A stretch of DNA of 64,000 bases, taken from positions 248,001 to 312,000 of the forward strand of contig NZ_ARVW01000001.1 in the NCBI RefSeq assembly GCF_000384315.1, given 5' to 3'. The DNA is from Amycolatopsis nigrescens CSC17Ta-90 (GTDB taxonomy: Bacteria > Actinomycetota > Actinomycetes > Mycobacteriales > Pseudonocardiaceae). Shown in pieces: positions 8,219 through 16,194 of the stretch. The translations under genes and the position numbers were made by a program. The stretch's first letter is position 1. Every line of letters starts with the position of its first letter. The notes under the pieces are model-generated. The model searched no databases. It was not told where the DNA came from and saw nothing but the letters and a program-made list of their open reading frames with translations.

Positions 8219-9091
8219 ATGAAGCCCGCGGTTCGCAGAATCCTGTGCGCACTGGCCACCGTCCTCCTCGCGACGACAGTCCTCAGCGGAACGGCGTCCG
8301 CGGCATCGGCGTCGGCCACCAACCTCACGGTGCTGAGCTTCAACATCTGGCAGCAGGGCTCGCACGGCGGGATCGACGCGGTGGTGAGGGAAATCCGCGC
8401 CTCGGGCGCCAACGTGGTCGCCCTGTCGGAGACCGGCGGGGGCGCCACCGAGGCCATCGCCGGCGCGCTCGGCTGGCAGCACACCGAGCCCGGCTGGGAC
8501 GTCGACGTGATCAGCGCCCTGCCCATCGAGGAAACCGACTGGGAGTCGTGGAACGACACCGGCGCGAGGGCGATCGCGGCGAAGATCGCCGGCGTGTGGG
8601 TGTACTCGATCCACCTCGACTACACCAAATACGGGCCGTACAACGCGTGTTTCGACAAGGACAGCGTCGCCACGATCCTGGCCGACGAGACCAACCGGCG
8701 CCGGCAGGCCGAGCAGATCGCGGCCTGGACCGGCTCCAGCGCCGCCATCCTCGCCGGCGACCTCAACAGCCCCTCGCACCAGGACTGGACCGCCGCCACG
8801 GCCGCTACGCACTGCGGCTACACCGTTTCCTGGCCCACCACCACGGCGTTCACCGACAAGGGCTTCACCGACTCCTACCGCCGGCTGCTCCCCGACCCGG
8901 CCGCCAACCCCGGCAACACCTGGTCGCCGGTGGTGAAGGACAACAACGGCAGGCCCGAACCCCAGGACCGGATCGACTACGTCTTCTACCGGGGCGGCTC
9001 GATCACCCCGACCAGCACGCGCACCGTCGGCGGCGGCAGCGGCTGGCCCTCCGACCACCTCGCCGTCGTCACCAGCTTCACCGTCTCCTGA
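8219..9091 (+). CDS. Secreted endonuclease/exonuclease/phosphatase (EEP) family protein
   Basis: 290 residues; ATG follows GAAGGAG. A Sec signal peptide is visible (MKPAVRR, hydrophobic core, TASAASA). EEP signature residues: SFNIW (Asn), ALSET (metal-binding Glu), AGDLNSPSHQDW (Asp/Asn), DRIDYVF and the terminal SDHLAVV (catalytic His). The spacing is typical of DNase I/sphingomyelinase-like extracellular phosphodiesterases. Whether it cleaves nucleic acid, lipid or another phosphodiester cannot be read. The gene is monocistronic, with a strong terminator 23 bases past the stop. Confidence 0.85.
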   Translation: MKPAVRRILCALATVLLATTVLSGTASAASASATNLTVLSFNIWQQGSHGGIDAVVREIRASGANVVALSETGGGATEAIAGALGWQHTEPGWDVDVISALPIEETDWESWNDTGARAIAAKIAGVWVYSIHLDYTKYGPYNACFDKDSVATILADETNRRRQAEQIAAWTGSSAAILAGDLNSPSHQDWTAATAATHCGYTVSWPTTTAFTDKGFTDSYRRLLPDPAANPGNTWSPVVKDNNGRPEPQDRIDYVFYRGGSITPTSTRTVGGGSGWPSDHLAVVTSFTVS

Positions 9092-9113
9092 CCCAGCGCC
9101 CCACCGGTGCTGA

Positions 9114-9143
9114 ACAGGTTCGGCGCCACGGCGCCGAACCTGT
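9114..9143 (+). terminator. Perfect 14-bp hairpin after the EEP gene
   Basis: ACAGGTTCGGCGCC (9114–9127) pairs perfectly with 9130–9143 around a 2-base loop. There is no clear T-run. It may act in both directions, since the next gene on the minus strand ends at 9176. Confidence 0.75.
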
Positions 9144-9175
9144 CGTCGTGCGATGGTCCCTGATCCGGTACGAGG

Positions 9176-9355
9176 TCAGCGCGCAACAAGGCCCGGAGGA
9201 ATAGACCACATACAATCAGGCCACGTACAATCAATCCCCACCTGCACCTCGGCGGGCTGGCCGGCCGCGCTCGGCGGTCCGGCGAGCAGCACGGCACCGA
9301 ATGCGATCACGAAGCCCAGCGTGGCCCCGAATCTTGATGTTTTCGACTTCAGCAT
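9176..9355 (-). CDS. Small secreted two-cysteine peptide precursor
   Basis: 59 residues from the ATG at 9355, with GAGGGGAA upstream; the frame runs further upstream, but the signal peptide starts here. MLKSKTSRFG plus a hydrophobic core and PPSAAGQPA gives a predicted mature peptide of about 25 residues containing CTWPDC, a possible disulfide loop. I do not recognise a family. It is monocistronic and faces away from the lipoprotein gene upstream. It could be a secreted signal or small structural peptide; no function is claimed. Confidence 0.55.
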   Translation of the reverse strand: MLKSKTSRFGATLGFVIAFGAVLLAGPPSAAGQPAEVQVGIDCTWPDCMWSIPPGLVAR

Positions 9356-9469
9356 GATCGAATTCCCCTCTATTGACCCACAACCTGCCTTATTCCGCTG
9401 TGCCGGAATCGAAGTGGGGACCCGAGGATAGTTTTTTGATGTTGTGAACACCAGAGACCTTGCGGAGAA

Positions 9470-10024
9470 TCAGAAAGAAATGTCGCGGCACGGCATCGCG
9501 TTCCATCGCACGGTGTCGATGTTGCTTTCGCTGTCGATCTGCTCGATCGCGGCGGCCCTGGCATCGACGGCCCGCTGGACGGCGTCGGCGAACTGGCGCG
9601 CCGCATGCAGGAGGACATCCACGTCGTCACCGTGGTCCCGGGTCACGTCCGCGATGGTGATGTAGGCGAGCCGGACCGCCCGGTACTGGTCGAGAACAGC
9701 GGCACGTACCTGGTCGGCCTCATGGCGCACCGGGGCCTCCAGCGCGGACAGCTCGGCGACCGCCCGGTCGTAGGTCGTGATGGTCCTGGTGTAGAAGTCC
9801 ACCATCGCCTGCCGGGCGGCCGGGCTGGTGAGATCGCTGGCCGGCATCTGGTCCGAATCCAGCGTCGCGCGAGTGTCGTTCATCGTCGAGCACAGATCTT
9901 CGAACCACGCCCTGGTCTTCTGGTTCGCCGCCGTCGAAGAACAGCCGGCCAGCACTACGGCGAGAACGCATCCCGCGGCTATCCGGGCAGCACGCACCCG
10001 ACCTGAAGTCCTGATCCTCCGCAC
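9470..10024 (-). CDS. Predicted lipoprotein, helical, unknown function
   Basis: 184 residues. A lipobox (VVLAGCSST) near residue 28 follows a basic start and hydrophobic core, so the protein is predicted to be lipidated. The rest is almost entirely helical (YTRTITTYDRAVAELSALEAPVRHEADQ in segments), consistent with a small helical bundle. Two further Cys (LCSTMND and PCRDISF near the end) could pair. No enzyme motif is seen. It is transcribed alone, with a 465-base intergenic region behind its start. Confidence 0.65.
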   Translation of the reverse strand: MRRIRTSGRVRAARIAAGCVLAVVLAGCSSTAANQKTRAWFEDLCSTMNDTRATLDSDQMPASDLTSPAARQAMVDFYTRTITTYDRAVAELSALEAPVRHEADQVRAAVLDQYRAVRLAYITIADVTRDHGDDVDVLLHAARQFADAVQRAVDARAAAIEQIDSESNIDTVRWNAMPCRDISF

Positions 10025-10489
10025 CCGCAGATCGTCCCAGAAACCCCGCCGGCCGACAGTGTGGGTGGCGACAGGCCGATCGTCAAAGTAGGGATTTCCC
10101 CGGGGACGGCGGGCCCGGTCCGGGCTACCACCCCCGGAACCGGTTCCCGCCTGCAGTTTTGGTCAAGGCCCACCACGAGCCACCAGGAAAACCGCTGTCT
10201 AGAGTTTGTGGCCATTGAGCCGGTATCGCTACCTAATTTTAGGGAATCCGACCGTAAAAGAGACCAGCTAACTCACACGTTCGGCCTAATCGGTAGTGCT
10301 GTGCTGGCAGGACGCCGGCCTTCTTCCGGGACAGGTTCCCTGGTCAAGTATGCCTTGTAGTCCTAGTATCGGCTCTGCTCGGTCCCGCCCGCACGGTCGC
10401 GTCCCCTACCAGGACGCGCGCGGGCGAAAGCCGTGCCGACGTATGAAGGCCCACCACGGAAAACACCCACAGCCTAAAAGGAAACCACC
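10025..10489. other. 465-base intergenic region, divergent promoters
   Basis: No coding frame with actinobacterial codon bias is seen. GC content is noticeably lower around 10200–10370. It contains a 12-bp near-palindrome CCTAATTTTAGG (10232–10243) and a promoter-like pair at 10341–10369. Its length suggests regulation of the small membrane protein/Crp-Fnr pair, or a small RNA, but neither is demonstrated. Confidence 0.5.
10341..10369 (+). promoter_or_regulatory. Candidate sigma70-like promoter
   Basis: TGGTCA (10341–10346) and TAGTAT (10364–10369) are separated by exactly 17 bases, about 120 bases before the GTG at 10490. Matches to the consensus hexamers are partial. Confidence 0.35.
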
Positions 10490-10684
10490 GTGAATTCGAC
10501 GGAACTTCTTGTTCTTGTCGCGGGAGTGTCCATTCTCGCGTGCTGCCTGCTCGCCGGTTACACCGTCCGGTCGCTCAAGTCGGCCGATCCGGCGAAGATC
10601 GCCAGGGTCCTGGTCGCGCTCACCGGTTTGATCGTGGCCATCCCGGCCGTGGTGTACGCGCTGGCCAGCCTCGTGAGCGCGTGA
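10490..10684 (+). CDS. Small two-span membrane protein
   Basis: 64 residues from GTG behind AAAAGGAAACC. Two hydrophobic helices (LLVLVAGVSILACCLLAGY and VALTGLIVAIPAVVYALA) are joined by a short basic/polar linker (TVRSLKSADPAKIARV). I do not recognise the family. Its stop overlaps the Crp/Fnr start by one base (TGATG), so it may pass a membrane signal to, or be controlled with, that regulator. Confidence 0.6.
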   Translation: MNSTELLVLVAGVSILACCLLAGYTVRSLKSADPAKIARVLVALTGLIVAIPAVVYALASLVSA

Positions 10685-11430
10685 TGAGCACCCAGGGCAA
10701 CTCGCCGGTGGTCCGCTCCGCGCTCGCGCTCAACGTGCTCGCCGACAAGATGGGGTGGCTGCCGGGAAGTTTCATGAAGTTGATGAGCCCGCTCGGCCAG
10801 CAGTGGATCATCAACCGCAGCACCATCCTGCCGGTCGCGCAGGATCAGGTGTACCCGCTGGCCGACGAGCGCCACGCCCTGGTCATCCTGCACGGGGTCG
10901 CGGTGGCCGAGCACATCCACGCCGAACCGAACCTGCCCGGCCTGGACACCGTCATCGGCGCCGGCGACGTGGTCGGCGCCGACCGGCTGGTGATCGGGTC
11001 CACCCGCCTCGGCTCGGTACTCCAGGTGCGGTTCAAGACCTCCGGCACGGTGCTGCGACTGCCGCCGACCGCGTTCGAGCCGATGCACGGCGAACTCCGC
11101 CCCGACGAGAACGTCGTCGCGTTGCTGCAGGCCACCATGTGCACCTGCCAGCAGGAGGTCATCCAGCGCTCCTGGTTCGCCCTGCCGGTCGCCGACCGGG
11201 TCGCGCGGCTGCTGGCCCACCTCGCGGACAGGTTCGGCACCCCGGTCGCCGACAGCGACGACCGGGTGCTCGACTTCCGGCTGACCCAACAGGAACTCGC
11301 CTCCGCGGTCGCGGCCTCCCCCGCCTCGATCGACAAGGCGCTCGGGCGCCTCCGCGGCCGCGGCCGCATCACCACCGGCTACCGCCGCATCGTCGTGCAC
11401 CGGCCCCGCAACGGCGCTCGCCGGCTGTAG
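10684..11430 (+). CDS. Crp/Fnr-family transcriptional regulator
   Basis: 248 residues. The N-terminal half (about 20–140) is a divergent cyclic-nucleotide-type beta-roll (VILHGVAVAEHIH, VIGAGDVVGADRL), without the canonical cAMP-contacting Arg-Ser pair that I can see. A long dimer helix leads to a C-terminal winged helix: LTQQELASAVAASPASIDKALGRLRGRGRI. A CTC motif sits near residue 157 (TMCTC), but there is no N-terminal four-Cys Fnr cluster. Ligand unknown. It is translationally coupled to the small membrane protein. Confidence 0.8.
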   Translation: MSTQGNSPVVRSALALNVLADKMGWLPGSFMKLMSPLGQQWIINRSTILPVAQDQVYPLADERHALVILHGVAVAEHIHAEPNLPGLDTVIGAGDVVGADRLVIGSTRLGSVLQVRFKTSGTVLRLPPTAFEPMHGELRPDENVVALLQATMCTCQQEVIQRSWFALPVADRVARLLAHLADRFGTPVADSDDRVLDFRLTQQELASAVAASPASIDKALGRLRGRGRITTGYRRIVVHRPRNGARRL

Positions 11431-11484
11431 CGCGACGGAACGCCCGGCTAGAGATCCGCCTCCGCCACAAGACGGCCCTGCCAG

Positions 11485-12291
11485 TCAGTCGAAGCAAGAC
11501 AGGCTGCGGGGTTCGAGGATTTCCAACAGGGAGAGGTCGGTCGGCACCAGGGAGGTCGTCGACAGCAGTTCGATGATCAGATTGTGGTTGAGGGAATTGC
11601 CCACCGGTTCACCTACTTCGTCCCGGGTCAGGCCGGTCACTCCGGCGCGAGCCAACCGGGTACGCACTCGGACGACGACGTGCTCGACCTGCTTCTCGCT
11701 CCAGGGTTTGCCTTTCGGCGACAGCGCCCCAAGTTTCCGTTGGGTGGCCTCATGCAGTTCGGTGAGTTGCCGGGAGACCTGTTTCCGTGCCATGGGCTGC
11801 GGCTGCGGCTGCTGGAGCAAGTAACGTTGTGCCAGTGCGACCAGTACGAGCCGTTCCTCGGGGGTCAACGTCCATACCCTGCGCGGGGAGGTGATGTCAT
11901 CCGGCTGGGCCGCTGGGAGCTGTCCGCATTCCCCGGCGACGTAGACCTCCAGCAGGTGCTGGCGGTCGCGGGCCCCTGGCACGAACAGCGCGGTGTATCC
12001 CTCGGGGAGGGGAACTGGTTCGTCCGTTGCGCACAACAGCCGGTCTTTCGGCAATCTCATCGACACTTTCCCGGTGTTGCGCACCCACCAGCGCTGTTCC
12101 CGGAAGACCAGCATGCCCTGGCGCCGGCTGACCGTGCGGTCGTCCGCGCCAACACAGATATGCACCTCATCGCTTTGCCGACCGAAAAGCAGGGTACGGC
12201 CGTCACTCGGCTTAACGGTGATACGCCCGGTGAGGGCCTGCGCGAAGATCGTGCCGGGCACGGAAGGCGGTACCCCGTAGGCAAGTGACAT
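11485..12291 (-). CDS. FHA-domain protein with C-terminal winged-helix-like region
   Basis: 268 residues. The FHA core is LFGRQSDEVHICVG, TVSRRQGMLVF and WWVRNTGKVS, with the FGR, SRR and N phosphothreonine-pocket residues in place (about 33–75). Residues 140–235 have TPEERLVLVALAQRYL and SEKQVEHVVVRVRTRLARAG, a helical region like a DNA-binding or effector-response domain. It is 13 bases downstream of the Ser/Thr kinase gene, so it is the likely phospho-target or reader of that kinase. Actinobacterial kinase/FHA pairs commonly work this way. Confidence 0.75.
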   Translation of the reverse strand: MSLAYGVPPSVPGTIFAQALTGRITVKPSDGRTLLFGRQSDEVHICVGADDRTVSRRQGMLVFREQRWWVRNTGKVSMRLPKDRLLCATDEPVPLPEGYTALFVPGARDRQHLLEVYVAGECGQLPAAQPDDITSPRRVWTLTPEERLVLVALAQRYLLQQPQPQPMARKQVSRQLTELHEATQRKLGALSPKGKPWSEKQVEHVVVRVRTRLARAGVTGLTRDEVGEPVGNSLNHNLIIELLSTTSLVPTDLSLLEILEPRSLSCFD

Positions 12292-12304
12292 GCTCTGGCT
12301 CCCG

Positions 12305-14269
12305 TCAGGCTTTCGGAATTTTCTTGACGACCGCGTCGGCCAAGGTGGTGACCGGTGCGCAGTACTGGTCCGATGGCAACGGTCCGGACATCAGCACCAG
12401 TACCGTCTCGGCCGAGCGGGAACCGCGCGGGTCGGTGTAGAAGCGGTGCACCATCTTGACCTGGCAACTGTCCGACTCGTATTCGTTGACGCCGACATAC
12501 GCTTCGCGATCGCCGATCCTGACCTGCTTTCCGTCCCGGCCATCCGGGGGCGACGCGTGGTCGAACCGCACGCGGACGGTCGTACTCGAAGCCGAGTCCT
12601 CCCATTCGCAGTCCCAGTTGGCGAATGCGGGGTCGACCTGTGGCGTGTCCAGCTTGGCGACCGTGGCCAGCGCCCCGGCATCGAGCAGGGTGCAGGCGTC
12701 GAGTCTGGCCAGTGACGCGGAGTTGGCTCGCGTGGTCCGCCGCGGCATCCCGGACGCGGACAACACCCCGACCGCAACCTGGGTCGCGGTATCGGCGATC
12801 GCGCAGAGATCGGACTGGTCCGGGTCGGATTCCCAGCGCGCCACGACATCCACCCGGTAGCCGTCATGCAGGTGGATGAGCCTGCCGCACTCACCACCCT
12901 TGTACGAATCCCGCGACACCTCGAACGGCCCGACCCGCACCACGTCGCCCTCCGGGGGAAACCCGGATCCAGGCGGATCGAACAGCTCCACCTTGACGTC
13001 GATCTCCTTCCCACCGGGCCGTTCCACCACCACGTCGCACCGGCTGAAGCCGCCGTAGTCCGAATCCAGCGTCGCCTCCCCGTACTCCTTGAGCCGGGCA
13101 AGGTCGAGCAGTGGGCACGGATCGACCGCACGGACATCACCACCTACGCCCACCCGCGCGGACAATGCGCTCGCGGCGGGTGGCGAAGTGGAAACGCCGT
13201 CCACACCGTCGAAGTTGACCACGGAGACGACCACCGCGATCAGAACCACCACGGTCACGGCCGCACCCGCCTGCACCCGGCGCCGAGTGGTCCAGCGGAA
13301 TGAGTTCCACCGCGGGGTCCGGCCGGACCGCCGGGCCCCGGTGGGTGCCGGACGCGCCGGGAGGTCGTCGGTCGAAGTGCCGTTGCGGCACGCCGTCAGC
13401 AGTGGCCGCACCTCGGAAGCCTTCGGCCGCTCCTGCGGATCCATCCGCATCAGCGTGGCCAGCACCGGCTCCAACTCGCCCGCGCATTGAGGCGGGGTCA
13501 CCGCACCGGCCACGGTCTTACGGAGCACCGCATACGGATTCGCACCGGCAAACGGCGGCTTACCCTCCACCGCCGCGTAGAGCGTCGCACCGAGCGCGAA
13601 GACATCCGCGGCCCTGGTTGGCTCCACCCCGTCGGCCACCTCGGGCGCGATGTAGCCCGGCACACCGCCGACCACCGGGGCCTGGGTGATCGTCTCATCG
13701 GTCAGCACCGAGCGGGAAATCCCGAAGTCGGTCAGCTTGACCGCGCCCAGCGCGGTGATGAGCACATTGCCCGGTTTGATGTCGCGATGCACGATCCCTT
13801 GCCGGTGTACCGCTTCCAGCGCGTCGGCGAGCTGCCGGCCGATCTCGATGACGGTCGGCACCGGCAAGGATCCGTGCACCAGCATTTCGGCGAGGCTGAA
13901 TGCGGGCACCCATTCCATGACCAGCCACAACCCGTCACCTTCGACGAAGGCGTCGTGGACCGTTACCACGTTCGGATGTTGCAGCCCGGCGGCCAGCTTC
14001 GCCTCGCGCAACAGTTTCTGGCTACTCGCCGAATCCGGCAGTTTCGCCTGTTTGAGGGCGACCATCCGGGAAAGACGGTGGTCAAAGGAGCGCCAGACCA
14101 CTCCCATCCCGCCGGAGCCGATCTCTTCGAGGAGCTGGTAGCGATCCGCGATCAGCTGATTGGTCTCGGCTGCCGCACCCTCTCGAGCCCGGCTGAACTG
14201 TGCCGCGTATTGCGATTGGCGCATTTCCGGAGGTTTCATCGCACGGACCAGTTCAGCGACCTGCGCCAT
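12305..14269 (-). CDS. Transmembrane Ser/Thr protein kinase with two DUF3558-like sensor domains
   Basis: 654 residues. Kinase domain about 44–300: IGSGGMGVVW (G-loop), VALKQAK (Lys), HRDIKPGNVL (catalytic loop), TDFGISR (DFG). One membrane span near 332–354 (VTVVVLIAVVVSV). The extracytoplasmic part is two similar units of about 140 residues, beginning DPCPLLD and DACTLLD, each ending with paired Cys; they resemble DUF3558 lipoprotein domains rather than PASTA. So the kinase probably senses an envelope ligand or state different from muropeptides. It is followed closely by an FHA protein and sits downstream of the two-component operon. Confidence 0.85.
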   Translation of the reverse strand: MAQVAELVRAMKPPEMRQSQYAAQFSRAREGAAAETNQLIADRYQLLEEIGSGGMGVVWRSFDHRLSRMVALKQAKLPDSASSQKLLREAKLAAGLQHPNVVTVHDAFVEGDGLWLVMEWVPAFSLAEMLVHGSLPVPTVIEIGRQLADALEAVHRQGIVHRDIKPGNVLITALGAVKLTDFGISRSVLTDETITQAPVVGGVPGYIAPEVADGVEPTRAADVFALGATLYAAVEGKPPFAGANPYAVLRKTVAGAVTPPQCAGELEPVLATLMRMDPQERPKASEVRPLLTACRNGTSTDDLPARPAPTGARRSGRTPRWNSFRWTTRRRVQAGAAVTVVVLIAVVVSVVNFDGVDGVSTSPPAASALSARVGVGGDVRAVDPCPLLDLARLKEYGEATLDSDYGGFSRCDVVVERPGGKEIDVKVELFDPPGSGFPPEGDVVRVGPFEVSRDSYKGGECGRLIHLHDGYRVDVVARWESDPDQSDLCAIADTATQVAVGVLSASGMPRRTTRANSASLARLDACTLLDAGALATVAKLDTPQVDPAFANWDCEWEDSASSTTVRVRFDHASPPDGRDGKQVRIGDREAYVGVNEYESDSCQVKMVHRFYTDPRGSRSAETVLVLMSGPLPSDQYCAPVTTLADAVVKKIPKA

Positions 14270-14446
14270 GTGGAGCCCGGCGGCCTGCGATGAACTCTGC
14301 TGCGCGCGGTGCGGTCATTTTCCTTCCCCGTTGATTCCGTTGGCGGCCCGCACTCCAGCGGACCGGGCGAGCACCTTTCGTCAAACCCTAGACCAGTGGA
14401 CCAGGTGGTGTGAGGGCTGTTCGGCCCCCACTGTCCGCTACTGGCG

Positions 14447-15085
14447 TTACAGGTCGTCGACCCGGACGATTCCGTCCTGAATCGCCCGTGCCACCAGTGC
14501 CGCCTTCGTCGGTGCGGGTCTGCCGGCATTGGCGTATTTGATCCGCACCCGATCCAGATATCCGTTGACCGTGCTGACCGATAATCCGAGCTTCTCCGCA
14601 ACCATATCCTTGGATTCACAGGTGAACCAGTTGATCAGTACATCTTCCTCGCGGGGAGACAACCGCGGGCGGCTACTGTTGGTGTCGGTGCCGAGCGCGC
14701 CAGCCATGGCCGGTGGGGTGTAGGGCCGATCCTGGGCGGCGGCATGGATCGCGGCGACCAGATGATCTTCTCCCTCGGCTTTGGCCAGGTAGACGGCGGC
14801 ACCGATTTCGAGGCAGTTCAGCGCGGTATCCCGGTCGTCGCGCATGGTGTACACGATCACCTTGCGGCCGTCGTCGACCAGACGTTTCAGGTCCGCGTAG
14901 GCGGGGGTGGCCGATCCCAGCAGGAGGTCGAAGATCACCACGCGCGCCGAGCGTCCGGGCTGCCGCCAGGCCACGGCCACGCCGGGCCCCGCATCGACCA
15001 CGTGGACGGGCGGCTCTGCTTCGGCGCACCACGCACGCACCCCGGCGAGCACGACCGGGTGGTCGTCGACCAGCACCGCCGTCAC
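14447..15085 (-). CDS. LuxR/NarL-type response regulator
   Basis: 212 residues from GTG (AAAGGAAC upstream). Receiver: VLVDDHP acidic pair, IFDLLLG phospho-Asp, VYTM Thr and LAKAEG Lys. HTH: LSPREEDVLINWF, SKDMVAEKLGLSVSTVNGYLDRVR, followed by an unusually long loop KYANAGRPAPTKAALV. Its start overlaps the stop of the degenerate kinase-like gene by 4 bases. Targets unknown; the Ser/Thr kinase gene 177 bases downstream is an obvious candidate. Confidence 0.85.
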   Translation of the reverse strand: MTAVLVDDHPVVLAGVRAWCAEAEPPVHVVDAGPGVAVAWRQPGRSARVVIFDLLLGSATPAYADLKRLVDDGRKVIVYTMRDDRDTALNCLEIGAAVYLAKAEGEDHLVAAIHAAAQDRPYTPPAMAGALGTDTNSSRPRLSPREEDVLINWFTCESKDMVAEKLGLSVSTVNGYLDRVRIKYANAGRPAPTKAALVARAIQDGIVRVDDL

Positions 15086-16194
15086 GGATTGTTCCTTTCC
15101 CACCTGGCCTCCACCCACACTCGCCCGGCCCGCTCCAGGCCGGACACGGTAACGCCGGCGTTGCCGCGTCCGGGGACGGCATCCGCTGGCGCGTTGGCGA
15201 TCACGCTCACTATCACCTTTTCCGGGGACCCGACGACGGTCACCCGCACCCCCGACCGGGCGGCGGCGAGTACCGCGATCACCGGTTCGGTCAATTCCCG
15301 GCGCACCGCCTTCGCCAGTTGCGGGCGCTGGCCGCGTACCGCCAGTGCGACCGCCAGCCCCTTGCGCTCGGCCGTGCCGAGGCAGGAGTTCAGCTCGTGC
15401 AGGAGCGGATCGGATACGTCGTCGCTTTCCGCGAAAAGGCGGCGCATTCTGGCCGCCTCGATCGCGCATTCGGTACGCACCCCTTCGTCGCCGGGATCCA
15501 GCCGGCCCGAGGCCAGCCCGTCGAGCAGCGGCACGACGCTCGTCGCGAGTTGGGCGTACCGTTCGCCGCGGTCCCGATGCAGTTGCTCGGCCACGGCATG
15601 GCCGGTCCGCACCTCTTCCTGCTCCTGCGCCGTGCGCGCCGCGGTCACCGATACTCGCCGCAGCCACAGGGCGCCCATGGCCACCGCGAGCTGGAAGGCC
15701 ACCGGAAGGATGCTGGCCAACAACAGTTCGGCAAGGACGAGCCGCCCTCCGTGACCGGTACCGATGACGTAGCCGAAGCTCAGCACGACATGGACGGCCA
15801 GGAACAGTCCCACCGCCTGTACCGAGTAATCGAGCAGCAGCAGGAGCAGTACCCATCCGACGGCGCGGATCGACCAGCCCGCGTCCCCGCTCAGCCGCGC
15901 GGGCGGCGCGCCGACCAGTGCGGCCACCGCCGCGGCCAACACCAGTCCGGTGAGGATCCAGCGCCACCGGCCCAGCGGCCATCTCCGCCACAGGAAAACG
16001 CCGACGACGAGGGTGATCGCGATCAACACCGAAAATGCCGCGAGCTCCACCGCGAACGACCGGTAGATCCCGGCGCGGGCGGGAAACCACGGCAGGATCA
16101 GGAAGAACAGCACGGCCAGCGTGATGCCCAGGGTGGCCAGCCGCAGCGCGCGAAGGAAACGGGCCGCGGTCAGTTCCTGCCAGCCGCTATCCAC
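15082..16194 (-). CDS. Degenerate sensor-kinase-like membrane protein
   Basis: 370 residues with about five or six hydrophobic spans in the first ~190, then a helical linker (EEVRTGHAVAEQLHRDRG) and an ATPase-like C-terminal domain. The H-box typical of HisKA_3 is not convincing, and the N-box region reads ELTEPVIAVLAAA, with no Asn where ATP/Mg binding needs it. A trace of the G-box remains (VPGRGNAGVTVSGLER). It therefore is probably a regulatory or heterodimer partner, not an independent kinase. It overlaps the intact kinase gene by 8 bases and the regulator by 4. Confidence 0.75.
   Translation of the reverse strand: MDSGWQELTAARFLRALRLATLGITLAVLFFLILPWFPARAGIYRSFAVELAAFSVLIAITLVVGVFLWRRWPLGRWRWILTGLVLAAAVAALVGAPPARLSGDAGWSIRAVGWVLLLLLLDYSVQAVGLFLAVHVVLSFGYVIGTGHGGRLVLAELLLASILPVAFQLAVAMGALWLRRVSVTAARTAQEQEEVRTGHAVAEQLHRDRGERYAQLATSVVPLLDGLASGRLDPGDEGVRTECAIEAARMRRLFAESDDVSDPLLHELNSCLGTAERKGLAVALAVRGQRPQLAKAVRRELTEPVIAVLAAARSGVRVTVVGSPEKVIVSVIANAPADAVPGRGNAGVTVSGLERAGRVWVEARWERNNP

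Noticed and set aside
7011..8252. 413-residue minus-strand frame opposite the MFS gene
   Set aside because: Gln/His/Asp/Gly/Arg-rich antisense of hydrophobic codons, with no domain signal.
15082..16194. Annotating the second kinase-like gene as an active histidine kinase
   Set aside because: The N-box Asn and a clear H-box are missing, so only a degenerate kinase-like call is supported.
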